Under the pieces are notes generated by a model. It saw nothing but the letters and a program-made list of their open reading frames with translations. It was not told the DNA's origin and made no database searches. This document shows positions 10,551 through 22,300 of a DNA stretch of 35,642 nucleotides, in pieces (within the stretch, counting starts at the first letter, position 1; the number at the start of each line of letters is the position of its first letter). The DNA is from Pelargonium cotyledonis. Its lineage: Eukaryota; Streptophyta; Magnoliopsida; Geraniales; Geraniaceae. A program made the position numbers and the translations under genes. The stretch lies in the NCBI GenBank assembly GCA_036897625.1, contig JAYMTA010000187.1:1-35642 (forward strand). Direction: 5' to 3'.

Positions 10551-13500
10551 ATGGAGTTCTTCTACTACATGGTGTTTGGAGTCTTCGCTGCGGTGGTGGC
10601 AGCTCTTGAGCTCAGCAAGAACAACAAGGACCGAATCAACACCCCCTCTGCTTTCAACTCCTTCAAGAACAATTACCTTGTCGTTTACTCTCTCATGATG
10701 GGTACGGTAACGAAATTGATTGCATTAGCTCTGTTTCTCTCTCAATTTCGGCTCAGATCTCGCTCGCTGCTTTGTTTGTTACGTGCTTGCTGTTTTGAAA
10801 TTGCTCTGCTGAGTTTGGAGTTAGGGAACGAAACTGAGAACATTAGCTGCATTTGTCTCTTAGTTTTGTTTTAGATCTCGCTCATTTCTCTGTTTTTTAT
10901 ACGCATTTTGCTGTTTTGAATTTGATGTGCTGAGTTTGGGCTTAGGATGCGAAACCGAGGATCATTAGCTCCTTTTCTCTCTCAATTTTGCCGCAGATCT
11001 CGCTCGTTTTTTTGTTTGTTAAGTATTTGCTGTTTTGAATGTGCTCGGCTGAGTTTGGAGCTCTCTCAATTTTGCCTTAGATCTCGCACGTTTCTTTGAT
11101 TGTTATGTGTTCGCTGTTTTGAGTGTGCTTGGTTGAGTCTGGAGTTAGGATCTGATCTGATCTGATCGGATCAATTTTGGTCTCTTTTATGGTTTGAGAT
11201 TGAATTGGAACTATCTATTTGATAGATCGGTGTTTTAATTGCTATTTATTGAGTGATGTTGAGCTTATAGGGAGCTGCGAGGGATATGGATTTGGATCTG
11301 CATTGCATTGTTTTGGTCTGTGTAATTTTGTCTCATTTGCATTTGGTGATCTGTTTGGCTTCCCGTAAAATGCGGGGAAAGAAAAGAAAAAAGAACCTAG
11401 AGACTGTTTAACTAATTATTCCTGACTGGACTATAGGTGAATCATGTCAAATTTGGAATTAAATTTCACATTTTATTTCTATGTTGTCAGTTTTGGCTGC
11501 GTTGAGTCACTGGTGTAGCTTCTAGTGCATATGATGACTATGTTTTATCTTGTGATTAATAATTAGAATCAGATTGGGTTAGTTTTATGGATCAGTTTTC
11601 TTCCTGGCTTGAGCAATTGTTTACCGTTACACAAGATCTGTTTACTTAAATGCCTCTCTCTAGTCGTTACTTTTGTCTACTTTTGAACAATGGTGTCTTC
11701 AACTCCTTTTGATGATTCAACTCTACGATGATTGATGTTATGGTCTGTTATTTGACTTAATACGGATTTATATTTAGAATTGGTTGAAGATTAGATCTAA
11801 AACTTGGAAATTTGCAACAATTTAGAATTGTATTTGGGTTATGCTTTAGCACTTGCGAAGTCTTGCTTGGTTCTAGTTGCCTATGATTATTGTTTTTTGT
11901 TCTGGTGATTGTTGGAAACTGTTCAATTGTGCTTCACAGCGAGGTCTAATCCTTTGTCTGGTTGATTGTTGTTTATGTGGAAATAGCTGGGGACTGGCTG
12001 CAAGGTCCATATGTCTACTTCCTTTACAGTCATTATGGCTATGGGAAAGGGGAGATAGGACAGCTCTTTATTGCTGGTTTCGGGTCCTCCATGTTGTTTG
12101 GGACTATAGTGGGGTCTCTAGCCGACAAACAGTGAGAATTTCATCTTATTCTTTTTATTTATTTATTTATTTATTTTTTCATTTTGTTCCAAGTTATTCT
12201 CCCAATTCTTTTTAGATAGGACATTTTTCTTAAGAAATATAAATAATGCCTTTTTGCAATCAGGGGTCGAAAGAGGGCATGCGTGACTTACTGCATCACT
12301 TACATACTGAGCTGCATCACCAAGCATTCTCCTCAGTACAAAGTATTGATGCTGGGTCGGATTTTGGGAGGCATTGCCACCTCTCTCCTGTTTTCAGCAT
12401 TTGAGTCATGGCTAGTGGCCGAACACAATAAGGTGAAGGATCACTTCTCTGCCCATAACGTTAAAATATTCTTAGTCACTACTATCTATGAACTGTTTTC
12501 TAAGATATTGGTACATTAAATGTTAGTTTGGGGTGGGAGTAAGTATTCCGTTAACTTGAAAACTGTACAAGGCTTTCCAACTCTACAATGCATGAATATT
12601 CGGGTGTATTTGTAGATTTATGTGATTATCTGCTCCATTTGGTGAAAAATCATTGAGCTGGTTCTTGTTGTTGGTTTTTGGAACTTGCCTGAATTATCTT
12701 CGACTGCTTAACTGTGATGAGAAAAAAAAAAGTGAATGAAAAAGAGGTGTTTTAATGCTTACGAGTAACTAAATTTTTGTTTCCTACATAGGTACTACTT
12801 TCAGTACACAAACAGCTATACATATGATATCTTTTATGTATGAGACCTGATAAACTTTTCTTATTTTCTACCATCAGAATTGAAATTACCATTTTGTTTG
12901 TATCTATTATGCATTTATCAAATTGATACATTTGGATTCTGTCTCAATCAAGTGCCTTTTGTCTTCTCAAATGCGCAGAGGGGTTTTGAGCAACAATGGT
13001 TGTCAATAACATTCTCGAAGGCAGTGTTTCTTGGTAATGGTCTTGTGGCTATCCTGGCTGGGTTGTTCGGAAATCTACTTGTTGATTCCTTCTCCCTTGG
13101 GCCTGTGGCCCCCTTTGATGCTGCTTCATGCTTTCTCGCTATTGGCTTGGCCATTATTTTATCTTCATGGAGTGAGAACTATGGAGACGCAACAGAGAGT
13201 AAAGACTTGCTGACCCAATTCAGAGGTGCTGCTGTGGCCATCGCTTCTGGTATGTTCACTTTTCTTTTGACACTTAATAGTTCAATTCATTCTTCATATG
13301 ATTACATTGCCTACAAAAGTTCAAAAGTATACCTTATGAACACTGCAAAACCTGCAATATGACTTGTGCCATTGTTCAATGGTTTTACTAAAGCAATCAC
13401 CGACAGAAGAAATCTATTCTTTCCTAATATAATTTACTTTCGATCCTTGGTATGCTTTTGATGATCATATGGAAGTAACTGGTGCTTTTTTTATGAAGAC

Positions 13501-15171
13501 ATTCTTTCTTGCAAAATTATTTTTCCATGTATAAAAAGACATGTTTTCCCATGTAATGAATCATTATCATTGGATTGTAATTAATGACCGAAATGGTCCC
13601 CTTATGACAAGAGGATCAAGTGGTTCTTGGAAAAGGATTTTTCCATTTGCTCTAATGACATGTTTTTCCCATTTAATGAGTCATGGTCATTGAATTGTAA
13701 TAAATGATCAAAATGGCCCCTGATCAAGTGCCACCTCAGCTACATGGGAAAAATTTTTTGTTAAAGAACATGTACCAATCGACTTCCTTTTATCTTTCCC
13801 GACTGTTCGTTATTGTTTTGATTCACTTAAATATTATCGTTCTTGTGTTTTAGACGAGAAGATTGCTCTGCTGGGTGCAATTCAGTCTCTGTTCGAAGGT
13901 TCTATGTACACCTTTGTTTTCCTCTGGACTCCTGCTTTGAGTCCAAATGGCGAAGACATTCCCCACGGTTTCATCTTTGCAACTTTTATGGTTTCTTCAA
14001 TGATGGGAAGCTCTCTCGCATCCCGATTGATGGGCCGTGCCTCAAACAGAGTGGAAAGTTATATGCAGATTGTTTTTGCAGTCTCTGCCACCTCTCTGTT
14101 GCTCCCCATTGTCACCAGTGTATGTTAACAACACCAATTTTCCTATTTTTTTCTTTCCATTTTTCCCCAATTGTATATTGAAGTCTAATTTCTCCTGTAT
14201 GGAACAGTTCTTCGTAACGCCCTCGAACGAGAAAGGTGGAAGCATTTCATTTTCAGGCTGTATCAGTCTTCTCGGCTTCTGTGTCTTTGAGGCTTGTGTC
14301 GGGGTATTCTGGCCATCTATCATGAAGATGAGATCCCAGTACATTCCCGAGGAGGCCCGAAGTACCATCATGAATTTTTTCCGCATTCCTCTCAATATAT
14401 TTGTGTGTGTGGTGCTGTACAATGTAAGTTTCGTGCTTTTTATTTCATATATTGCTCTAATTCGATCACTCTTTATAAGCTGAAAACGATTTTGTTACTT
14501 ACTAGTCGTTTTTGATTTGTCTTTGAAGGTTGATGCATTCCCCATCACTACTATGCTTGGCATGTGCTCAATTTTCCTTTTCATCGCTTGTTTCTTGCAA
14601 CGTCGTCTCATGCTGGTTGCTGACAGGACAAGTAAGTACCAATATTGAATTTATTTTGTTGCTTTCTTGAGTTTTAGATACACAAGTGCTTTCAAGCTTC
14701 AACTCTGTTTAATGAACAAAATACTCAACAACGAAAATTCAAGTGGAACTGAATTGAGTGGTCAGTTTAATTATTTTATCACAGTTTGTAATGTTATGCT
14801 CATTTATTAAATCGAGTTTGGCTATGACAAGCTGAAACTGAATATTTAGCGAGCTGAGCTCCGTCTCGGCTCGTTTACACCCATAAGCACAGATCTGTCC
14901 AACACCAGGTCACTCTTTGTTTTGATGGTGTCACTCGAGTCTGTTCGGGTTTCATATTTTAAAAATGTGCGGGTTCAGATGAACCTAATCCGCAAGTTTC
15001 ATATGATAAAACTTCATCGGATCCGACACAAAAATTATTCGATCGGATCTGGATGCCATCTAATGGTTGCGATTTCTACTTGTATTACTTACAATGGACA
15101 CAATTTGTTTTGATGCAGAGACACAAGATTGGAAGGAAAAGGACACAGAAGTAGAGCCATTGAACATCTAA
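10551..15171 (+). CDS. MFSD5-type molybdate-anion transporter (major facilitator superfamily)
   Basis: Eight exons: 10551-10701, 11987-12131, 12264-12432, 12979-13249, 13854-14119, 14208-14423, 14529-14631 and 15119-15171; 457 residues, close to human MFSD5 (about 450), with all phases consistent. The protein is hydrophobic throughout, as expected for about 12 membrane helices. The family hallmark AGDWLQGPYVYFLY (51-64) is present, and the MFS motif A appears as GSLADKQGRKR (93-103) in the first cytoplasmic loop; ESWLV and RGFEQQW follow. The tail is short and charged (TQDWKEKDTEVEPLNI). MFSD5 and algal MoT2 take up molybdate; substrate here is inferred from family. From memory the Arabidopsis counterpart is At4g27720. 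The start follows a CT-rich leader and begins with a typical membrane anchor. Introns 1, 4 and 7 carry repeats. The gene looks intact. Confidence 0.95.
10725..11150 (+). repeat. Degenerate tandem repeat in first intron of transporter gene
   Basis: AGATCTCGCT-like words at about 10755, 10873, 10995 and 11079 (spacing 118, 122 and 84) each precede a TTGCTGTTTTGAA-type and a GCTGAGTTTGGA-type segment. About four diverged copies result. The units are T- and CT-rich and lie directly downstream of the first splice donor. Confidence 0.7.
13525..13735 (+). repeat. Two-copy tandem duplication in transporter intron 4
   Basis: GACATGTTTTCCCATGTAAT (from 13538) recurs as GACATGTTTTTCCCATTTAA (from 13657), and each continues with TCATTG..TTGTAATNAATGA and AAATGG(T/C)CCC. 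The period is about 119 bases and the copies are roughly 80 percent alike by eye. Confidence 0.65.
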
Positions 15172-16314
15172 AAAACTGATGTTCTTCTGCCACCCGCTAG
15201 CTAACGGCTGATCCAAATGCCAGATTCTCGAGGGTACGAGCAAATTTTATAGTGTAAGGTTTTACAAACAAAATGTTAAAGAAACACAGATAGATCTGCC
15301 CAGAAAAAAAGAAATATTAGGGGAGAGACTAAATGTGGGGTTGAATCCTAGTCCATTTTTAGTGGGTATTGAAGGAAACATTTTGGAGTCATCAAGTTTC
15401 AGTTATTGTAGGAATTATATGTCCACAACTATTGTAATTCCAGTGTCATTCTTTGTTTCTAATCTCTGCTAGCTGTTGCATAAAATGCTAATAGAGAGAG
15501 ACGATTTAGTTAATATTGCACTATCAAAATTTTGTTATTGCTTAAGAAGTTGAGCTTGCGATTCGGGTTTTCAATGGGTTGAAAAGATTTAACCAACTCG
15601 ATTTTCACTTTTTGCATCGCAAACCCGATCTGATCCACACATTTCTTGACCCAAATTTCGATCGACAATAATTTATTGGCGCATTATTTGAATCAAAACT
15701 TTGACATACCATTTCTCTTTTTATGCATCTCACAAATTAAATTTCCATTGGGCGGCAACTTCTACGAAACTGAATGATCACACGAGCATTCAAAACTCAA
15801 TCCAAATAATATGGACACGACCAATTTTGGTTCGGACTCAGAGATGAATGTTTCTTGAAATAATGCAAGCACTTTACATTTTACAAGTATACTCAACCCA
15901 TCCCGCACATCTCCAGATCGGGTCTGGGTTCGACATTTTCAACTTGAGCCCAACTCGAAACCCGATTTACCACCATTTCACATCTTCGTCTCAGGTTTGG
16001 GCTGGGACTTATCAACCTGAGCCCAACCTGAATCCCAAATTGCCATAGCTTAATAAGATTGACAAAGCAATGAAGCCTACATTTCCATTCTCCTATTATG
16101 GCCATGGGTGAATTATAATCCTCAGTGTGAAACAAAGACATGTATGACAGAAGAATCCACAAATGTCAAAACTTACCTATTCATTTTTTTTCTGAACAAA
16201 AAGAAAAGTAATATTCATCCAACCCGAACGGGACAAAAATAAAAAAAAATAAAAAAACACGACTAGTTATACATCTGATTCCTGACAAAATCGTGTACCT
16301 TCTACCGAGTCGGC
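15172..16314. other. Convergent 3' intergenic region, transporter / MIP2
   Basis: This region between two tail-to-tail genes contains their 3' UTRs. I see no coding sequence. It holds further CCCGATC/GACCC-type words at 15621-15652 and 15900-16030 (for example CAGATCGGGTCTGGGTTC and AACTCGAAACCCGATT), related to those at 8169-8510. The rest is AT-rich and unrecognised. Confidence 0.55.
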
Positions 16315-19300
16315 TTATCTAAACAATGCCAGCGCGGATCGGATCAGATTCCCCAATTTGATTCTCAAGCCGGAAACAGTGTTCATCAAAGCATCGCACG
16401 AGCCTGTCTCTTTTGTAGCAAGCACATCATCCTCTAGTGCCGAGAGCTGCTGTTTCAGGTACCTACTCACACTCGCGTCCGCAATGTTGATGAGTCTGAG
16501 AGAAGCATTAGTGTGCATAAATTTTGTTACCATGAATCCAGCAAGAACTTGCTGATCTGCCATCACCAGCTCGGATATGAAGCTCGGGAAAAGGATTTCC
16601 CCGAAAAGGAGAACGGATTCTTGTTCGCTTCTGTGTTTGTTGTTTCTGTTCTGTGTCGGGTTTGCCAGCCTTGATTCTAGACACTGGCGGGAGAGATTCC
16701 CGACCAGATAGCAGACATAAGAGAAAGTCGTGACATATGAGGGTTGGTTGATGATTGTGGACACAAGCCCGGAAGATAACATTAGGGTTAAGAACTCGAG
16801 GTCTCTGCTTATAGTGTCGGAGATGCCTCCTTGTTTCAGCTTGTCCTCTACTGAATCCAGACACCGCATGCGTATAGCTTCGTAAGGGAGCAAGAGCGAT
16901 GTCTTTAAAGCAATGAAGCAGTCTATCCCGAGAATGTTCTGGTTCAAGCTCATGGCTTCGTTTTCATCTAGCAATGTCCCACTAGATTTTGATAGAGATA
17001 GGTCGATAAGTCTCAGTATGTCTCTGAATCGGGATAGTGTGATGAACTTTTCGAAGATCGCAAGCCAACAAGCGTGTAACGGGTGGATTGAAATCGAGCT
17101 TGAGCTCTCTTTTGTTTTCTTCTCTTCGGCTTCCATTTCCTGAGAGCTATCCCATCCCTCATCCCAATCATCATTGCCCCAGTTGTTCCCCGAACTAGAC
17201 GATGCTTTGGGAGAAGCTTCCTAGTCTCTCCTCCCAATTACGAAAAGTCCCTCCCATTCTCCCAAAATGGCGAGCAAAGCATCAAAGTGAGCGTCTGTAT
17301 TTGCGGTTCCACAGAGCTTCAAGAAGCAAGAAACTGCAGTGTCCACGTGCACGAGATCATCGGTTGTGATTTCTATGCTAGGTGAAATGGCTGCTGCGAG
17401 CTGAGAAGATTTCAGGGCAACCAAAGTACTCGTAAACCTGCTAGAAGGATCTGCTTGATTCGATGAGCCCTCGTTTGGAGCAGGATCGCTCTCTTTATCT
17501 GTATAGTGCGATGACTCATCCCAACTTTCCCATGGCAAAACACGGGATTGAAACTCAGAGGAGAAGCCCTTGATACTTCTACCCGCAATATGCTGCATAA
17601 TTTCTAGAACATAAACCCGAATATGATTTGGTAACTGCAAATTATCAGAGAACTTGGCCATTCTTCCCCAAACTGCGTGTCTGACACTATTCAACAGCTC
17701 CAAATCATTTTCGAACTTACTCAATGATGATAACAGTTGAAACAAATTTTGGCGACTGGCAGTTTCGCTAACCAAATCTTGTAGAATCGGTTCCAATATA
17801 TTCAAATAGAGACGAGGAAGGTCTGGGAACTCCGTGTCAGAAGATGGACACTGGGATAAAGCTTCAGAAAATACTTCTGCAACAGCACTAAATCCGCACC
17901 CAGAAAATATCATCTCTCTAGAGAATATGAAAATTTCCCGAGAAAAGTCACCGATCATACCATGATTTAAGTAACCGAGAATGGTGCTCCAGCCCTGACT
18001 TGGCGAGATACTATCCTCCACAACCAGCCTCATGAAAACCTTCAGAAAACACATTAAGCTCTCGGGATTGAATTTAACAGTTTCCTCCGAGTTATCACGG
18101 GAAGCAATATCCTGCATTTCATCAGCCAATTTAATCCAAAAATTTAGGAGGATAATCAGGCATTCCTGCCACGAAGAGTTATCGGGTAGACTCTCCCAAG
18201 AGCCATACAGCGGAACCACAATTGTGAAGTACTTCTTCATGATGTCGAAACTGTCCGAATATGCCAAGAGTCTGATATACATTCTGCAACGATTGTATGT
18301 ATGCTCGAGTTGACTTATTAAGGTCTGAAGACCATCAGGGCTCTCAATTTTCAAATCCGTCTTAGCTTTACTTTCCAATGACTTCAACAAACTCAAAAGA
18401 TAATGCTTGTAGACATCCTGCCACGAAATAAAACCCTCGGGTACCGAATCAGTATATATACTAGAAAAGACTCCAACCATTTTAGCTAAAGCGTCCAAAC
18501 TTAATTCGCCGATGTGTGTATAGACTTCATTGCTGAAGGACTCTAAGTTCAAACCACCTAGCCCGGCAATATTTTTGAAGTTCATATTTTTAATAAAGGA
18601 AACTCTTGCACATTCTTGCCCAATGACCTGGTACAAACGAGGTAACTCCAGGTTAGATAAATGTGCGGGATCTGGGAGAATTGCTGATTGAGATTCTCGG
18701 GTTTCTTCTAACTGTAAGTAGCACTCCGAGAGCAGGCCAAATATGTAAGCAAGGCGCTGTTTGTTGCACCCGTTGATTGCAGGGTATGCAACCAAAGAGA
18801 GAGCTTTGATGGTCTCTGAAGCGTAACCAAGTATTTCTCCTTTGACTTCTGAAATTTCAGCCGCAATATCATCATTGGTCCAAACTTCAGAAATAAGGAT
18901 AGCACATAGGTAGCGCAGTAATACCTGCTCCAAGAAACAAAGAAAACATGAGATTTAATGGATCAAATTGTTGATACCTTCAATTACACATGCATGTGAA
19001 TCCACATACCTCAGCCCGATTCAGATTATAGGTTTGCACTAATCTCAGTACATCCTTCAAAATATGCTTCTTCTCTAATTTTACTGAATCAACTAGGGCA
19101 AGAACGACACTCTCGATGTAGGTCAAATCCCCTGACAAGAAGCGTGCAGTGTCAACCCCAGGAATTATTTGCTCTAATGTTCTAGAATGATCCGCCAGAC
19201 GCTTCTGTTCTTCTATTTTCAGTTTCCATTCTCTCCAAAATGTGGATTGTACTTTGTCAATTTTGTCTAATTCATCTGGATTCAAGAGAAGAAACATAAC

Positions 19301-22300
19301 GACCAAAAGACACTCATCAAAACATGGAAAAATAATAATAAACAGTATTTTAAGATTTGTTTAACATCAGAGCATTGAAAATAGAATAGAATTAAAATGA
19401 AGCAATTTAAGCCAAAAAGTAATCCCAATCACCAGAACTAAGCGCTGAATGCTTCTCTTTAAACTTCTTCAGCAGCAGCTCCCTCCTTTGAGCAGGTCCT
19501 TCGCACTCGGCTCCTGAATTGTGTAATAAGCTATATATCATCCCCACATTCATGATGCTACAAATTTCTTGGTAATCACTCCTGTTCCCGAGTTGCTCTT
19601 CTATGATTTCAACACCACTAGAGGCATCCAAAAGATTTAACAAAAAGGAGCACCCTATAACATCTTCCTCTTCACTAACAGATGGTTCAATAATTGATTT
19701 AGCCAGATCAGCAATCAGATCATCTCTAGGGGCAAAGCCATTCATTGCCAACCATGATAGAATAGTCATTATCGCTTGTGTTCTTACAGTCGCATATTGC
19801 TTTTCAGGAATTAACTTGTTACCATGTTGTCCTTTCCCAATCAATTCAAGCAACCATGGAAGTTGAAGAGAACAAAATGACGAAATTTTTCCATCTTCCT
19901 TAAGAATAGATTCCCAATTGGTGCCCTTCTCATCAGGCAAGCTTTTAGCAACAGTAGAAAATATCTTTTGGATGTCACTGAAATGGTCCTCTAGATCATC
20001 ATTGGCAACACCTTCAGCCGGACCAGAGCCATCCGTATAGTTGTGGAAAGTAGCAAATGAGGCAACTGGGGAATTCTGATGTGAGAATGTAGGAGAATCT
20101 GTCCCTGTCAACATCATTAATGTTTCACACTGTGCTTGCAAGTCTAGATCTTTCCAAGCATGGAGAAGCTCGCTGATAGACTCCTCATCACAATGGCTCA
20201 AAGCGAAACCTAGAAGATGCTTCCGAGAACTTGTATCCATGTTTTCAAGGGCGGGACCCCTTGCTATTGCAGCACATAAGTCCCAAATGAGACCGTGGCC
20301 TTTTCTAGCCAAAGCAAGGCAAAGATCAAATGCCAATTGCAGATCACCAGCAACTGCAGCTTCTCTAGCAATTGCTTCCTCAACAGCTGATATTTCATCT
20401 GGAGAGGTTAACCCAAGTAATTTGGAAACCTCAATAAGTTCGTCCACATCAAGATAGGCTCCAGCTTGGCAGGTAATTGCCATTTTAATAATTTCCATAG
20501 GGTCTTTTATTTGCCTGAATTGCACTGGCAGAATAGTTACCCCAAGGTTTGGAAGTTTAATAGTGAGAGCCTCGATAATATCAGCCTCTGCTTGAACATT
20601 TCTGCTACTTGGAAATAAATTCAGGCATTCCTTAGCCTTCCATATCTGAGAAAAATAAACAAAATGCAATTACAATATATATTTTAAAGAATAAGAGAGT
20701 GCCTAATGGTGGACATTTCGATAGCTTTACAAAGCCATGACATATCATGTATTATGTAACCGTAAGGAAATAAAACATGATGCAGTAAAAGTATCAAACC
20801 ATAGTAGGTATCATCACAAGAAAAAAGATAACTTGTCTTGCTTACTTCTGAACAAGCAAGACTTGAAGCTGAGAAAAAATACTCTCTTGCAGCTTGAATA
20901 ACAAGGTTTTCAGCCTTCTCTGATGCCAAAGGAACTGAACTTGTACCCTTCAAATAATTTCTGGCAAGAGAAAACTTCCCGGCTTTCAGCAATCCTCTGC
21001 AGTATTCCATAAGCATGTATTCCAGGTCCAGGAAAGGAAAAGCCTTCTCCCTTAAGCATTGCATATCTCGCCACATGTTTGCCCAATCATTATCGGAGCG
21101 GCCCGGCTGTTGACGAATAAATTTTGAGAGTATAAGGCGAATTATTTGCTTAACACCTTTTTCATCAGTATGAGCCTCTAGGAAAAAGTTTGCTGGCTTT
21201 GGGACCTGTATATAACCAAGATAGATAGCCACTTAAAATTTGATGCAAAGAAAAAAAAAAAAAAGCTGCGATCAATCACAGAACAATATGTCTATAATGA
21301 TATACATCCTTCAAAATACCCATACATTCAGTGGCAATTGCTTATCAAAACATATCTACATGCCTGAGAATAAGGAACTCAGATAACCAAAACTTACACT
21401 ATATGCGATAATATTGATGAGCTGAGTAAACTAATGATTATGAGAAAATCAAGATCCACAGCATTCAGCTATCCATAATACCATTCAAAAAATACCTTTT
21501 ACGTAAAGTTAATTGAGGTATAGTATTTCATAATCCCAATTACTAGAATGTAACAATACTGATTCCCATCGATTCAGGTCTCATTTTTTATTGATGTTGG
21601 AAGTTAAGTACACACCTCATAAATACCTCTAAAGAAACTGGCATTCAATACAGAAAAAGCGCACCTGGTAATATGCCAACAACCTCCCCGCCTCAATATG
21701 GCCTTCTGCCAGTTTGACTCTTTTCTCAAGGCCCTCAATAAGATATTCAGAATCTGCAAGTTCAATATTCTCCATTATGCTAAAAAAAACAAAGGAGGCA
21801 AAAAAAATAATGAGATAGAGAGAGGAGCCTTATTTTTCATATATTGAATCAAAATCCATGAGGCAGAACTAACCTTGAATTTGTGAAAGGTTTGACAATA
21901 TGGATGCCATGGTATTCCACCTATCCATAACTGTGCAGGAATATATGCATTGCAGACCACAATCTACAGCTTCAGCCTCATCCTTAAAAAACCTGGTAGT
22001 TTCAAGGTCTTTCGATCCCTCCTCAATCACAATCAAGCACAAGTCTAATTTATTCTCAGTAGCAATTTCTTTCAGCCATTTAACCAGAAATGATTGAGGC
22101 TTCTCACGATCTCCAGGAAGCTGGTTATCAGCCACCTGATTTGGGTTAAGATCATGACACCTCTTTTGCATAAATGGAATCGCATGATCACGTAGTCTTT
22201 CGATCACATTTTCCTCTTTGACTCCCTTCAGCATCATTCGGAACTTTTCATAGTCAGATAATTGCTCCCATGCAACAAGACTTATACTAAAATTCATTTC

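Noticed and set aside
16508-16864. 118-residue minus-strand frame within MIP2
   Set aside because: Shifted frame of exon 12, with no conserved features.
21754-21780. A stop codon at the start of MIP2 exon 8 if the acceptor before 21779 is used
   Set aside because: The downstream acceptor CTTGCAG ending at 21754 keeps the phase and joins SQIQ to DSEYLIEGLEKR, matching the family, so no break is needed here.
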